From Alphaproteobacteria bacterium (GTDB lineage Bacteria; Pseudomonadota; Alphaproteobacteria; Puniceispirillales; Puniceispirillaceae), in NCBI GenBank assembly GCA_022425565.1, contig JAKMFG010000039.1, positions 1 to 5,632 on the forward strand: a stretch of DNA of 5,632 nucleotides, read 5' to 3'. Under the pieces are notes generated by a model. The model was given only the letters and a program-made list of their open reading frames with translations. It was not told where the DNA came from and did no database searches. Positions within the stretch are counted from its first letter, which is position 1, and every line of letters begins with the position of its first letter. The position numbers and the translations under genes are program-made. Shown here piece by piece: positions 5,600-5,632 of the stretch.

Positions 5600-5632
5600 C
5601 CAGCACAAGCTGCCAGACAGGCACTATCGGGT

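Noticed and set aside
5599..5632. Possible hairpin (TGCC-AGACA-GGCA) after the last gene as terminator
   Set aside because: The stem is only 4 bp, there is no T-tract, and the window ends before the context can be judged.

Overview
The window looks like chromosomal DNA from an alphaproteobacterium. The coding DNA is GC-rich, the genes are tightly packed, and it carries a cytochrome c'/cytochrome b561-type pair and an acetoacetyl-CoA synthetase. One intergenic region has a CtrA-type TTAA-N7-TTAA site and GANTC (CcrM-type) sites, which are hallmarks of alphaproteobacterial cell-cycle control. I cannot place it below class level from sequence alone. I see no RNA genes, mobile elements, CRISPR arrays or phage genes.

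Layout. (1) At 61-1194 a membrane b-type cytochrome (+) and a periplasmic cytochrome c' (-) face each other tail to tail, and their stop codons abut with no base between them. (2) At 1195-1415 is a 221-bp divergent spacer with weak promoter-like elements, including a TTG-N8-CAA element. (3) At 1416-2327 is a ten-helix DMT/EamA-family permease that probably starts at TTG. (4) At 2328-2433 is a spacer with a perfect 7-bp GC-rich hairpin that lacks a T-tract. (5) At 2434-2955 is a soluble protein I do not recognise. It runs tail to tail, with a 6-bp gap, into (6) a full-length acetoacetate-CoA ligase on the minus strand (2962-4932). (7) At 4933-5155 is a 223-bp divergent regulatory region. It has a good sigma70-like promoter for the ligase with a GANTC site inside its spacer, and on the other side a CtrA-like site plus a third TAAC repeat, all on roughly one helical turn. 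(8) At 5156-5599 is a small cytosolic protein whose predicted secondary-structure order resembles the CesT/YbjN (type III chaperone-like) fold.

How the parts may work together. The two cytochromes probably form a functional pair: a quinol-linked membrane cytochrome b and a soluble periplasmic c' haem protein of the type linked to NO binding or detoxification. The ligase activates acetoacetate from ketone body or polyhydroxybutyrate turnover for biosynthesis or the TCA cycle. Its usual partners (3-hydroxybutyrate dehydrogenase, depolymerase) are not in the window. The strongest unexplained signal is the 4933-5155 region, where cell-cycle-type sites flank the starts of both the ligase and the small unknown protein.
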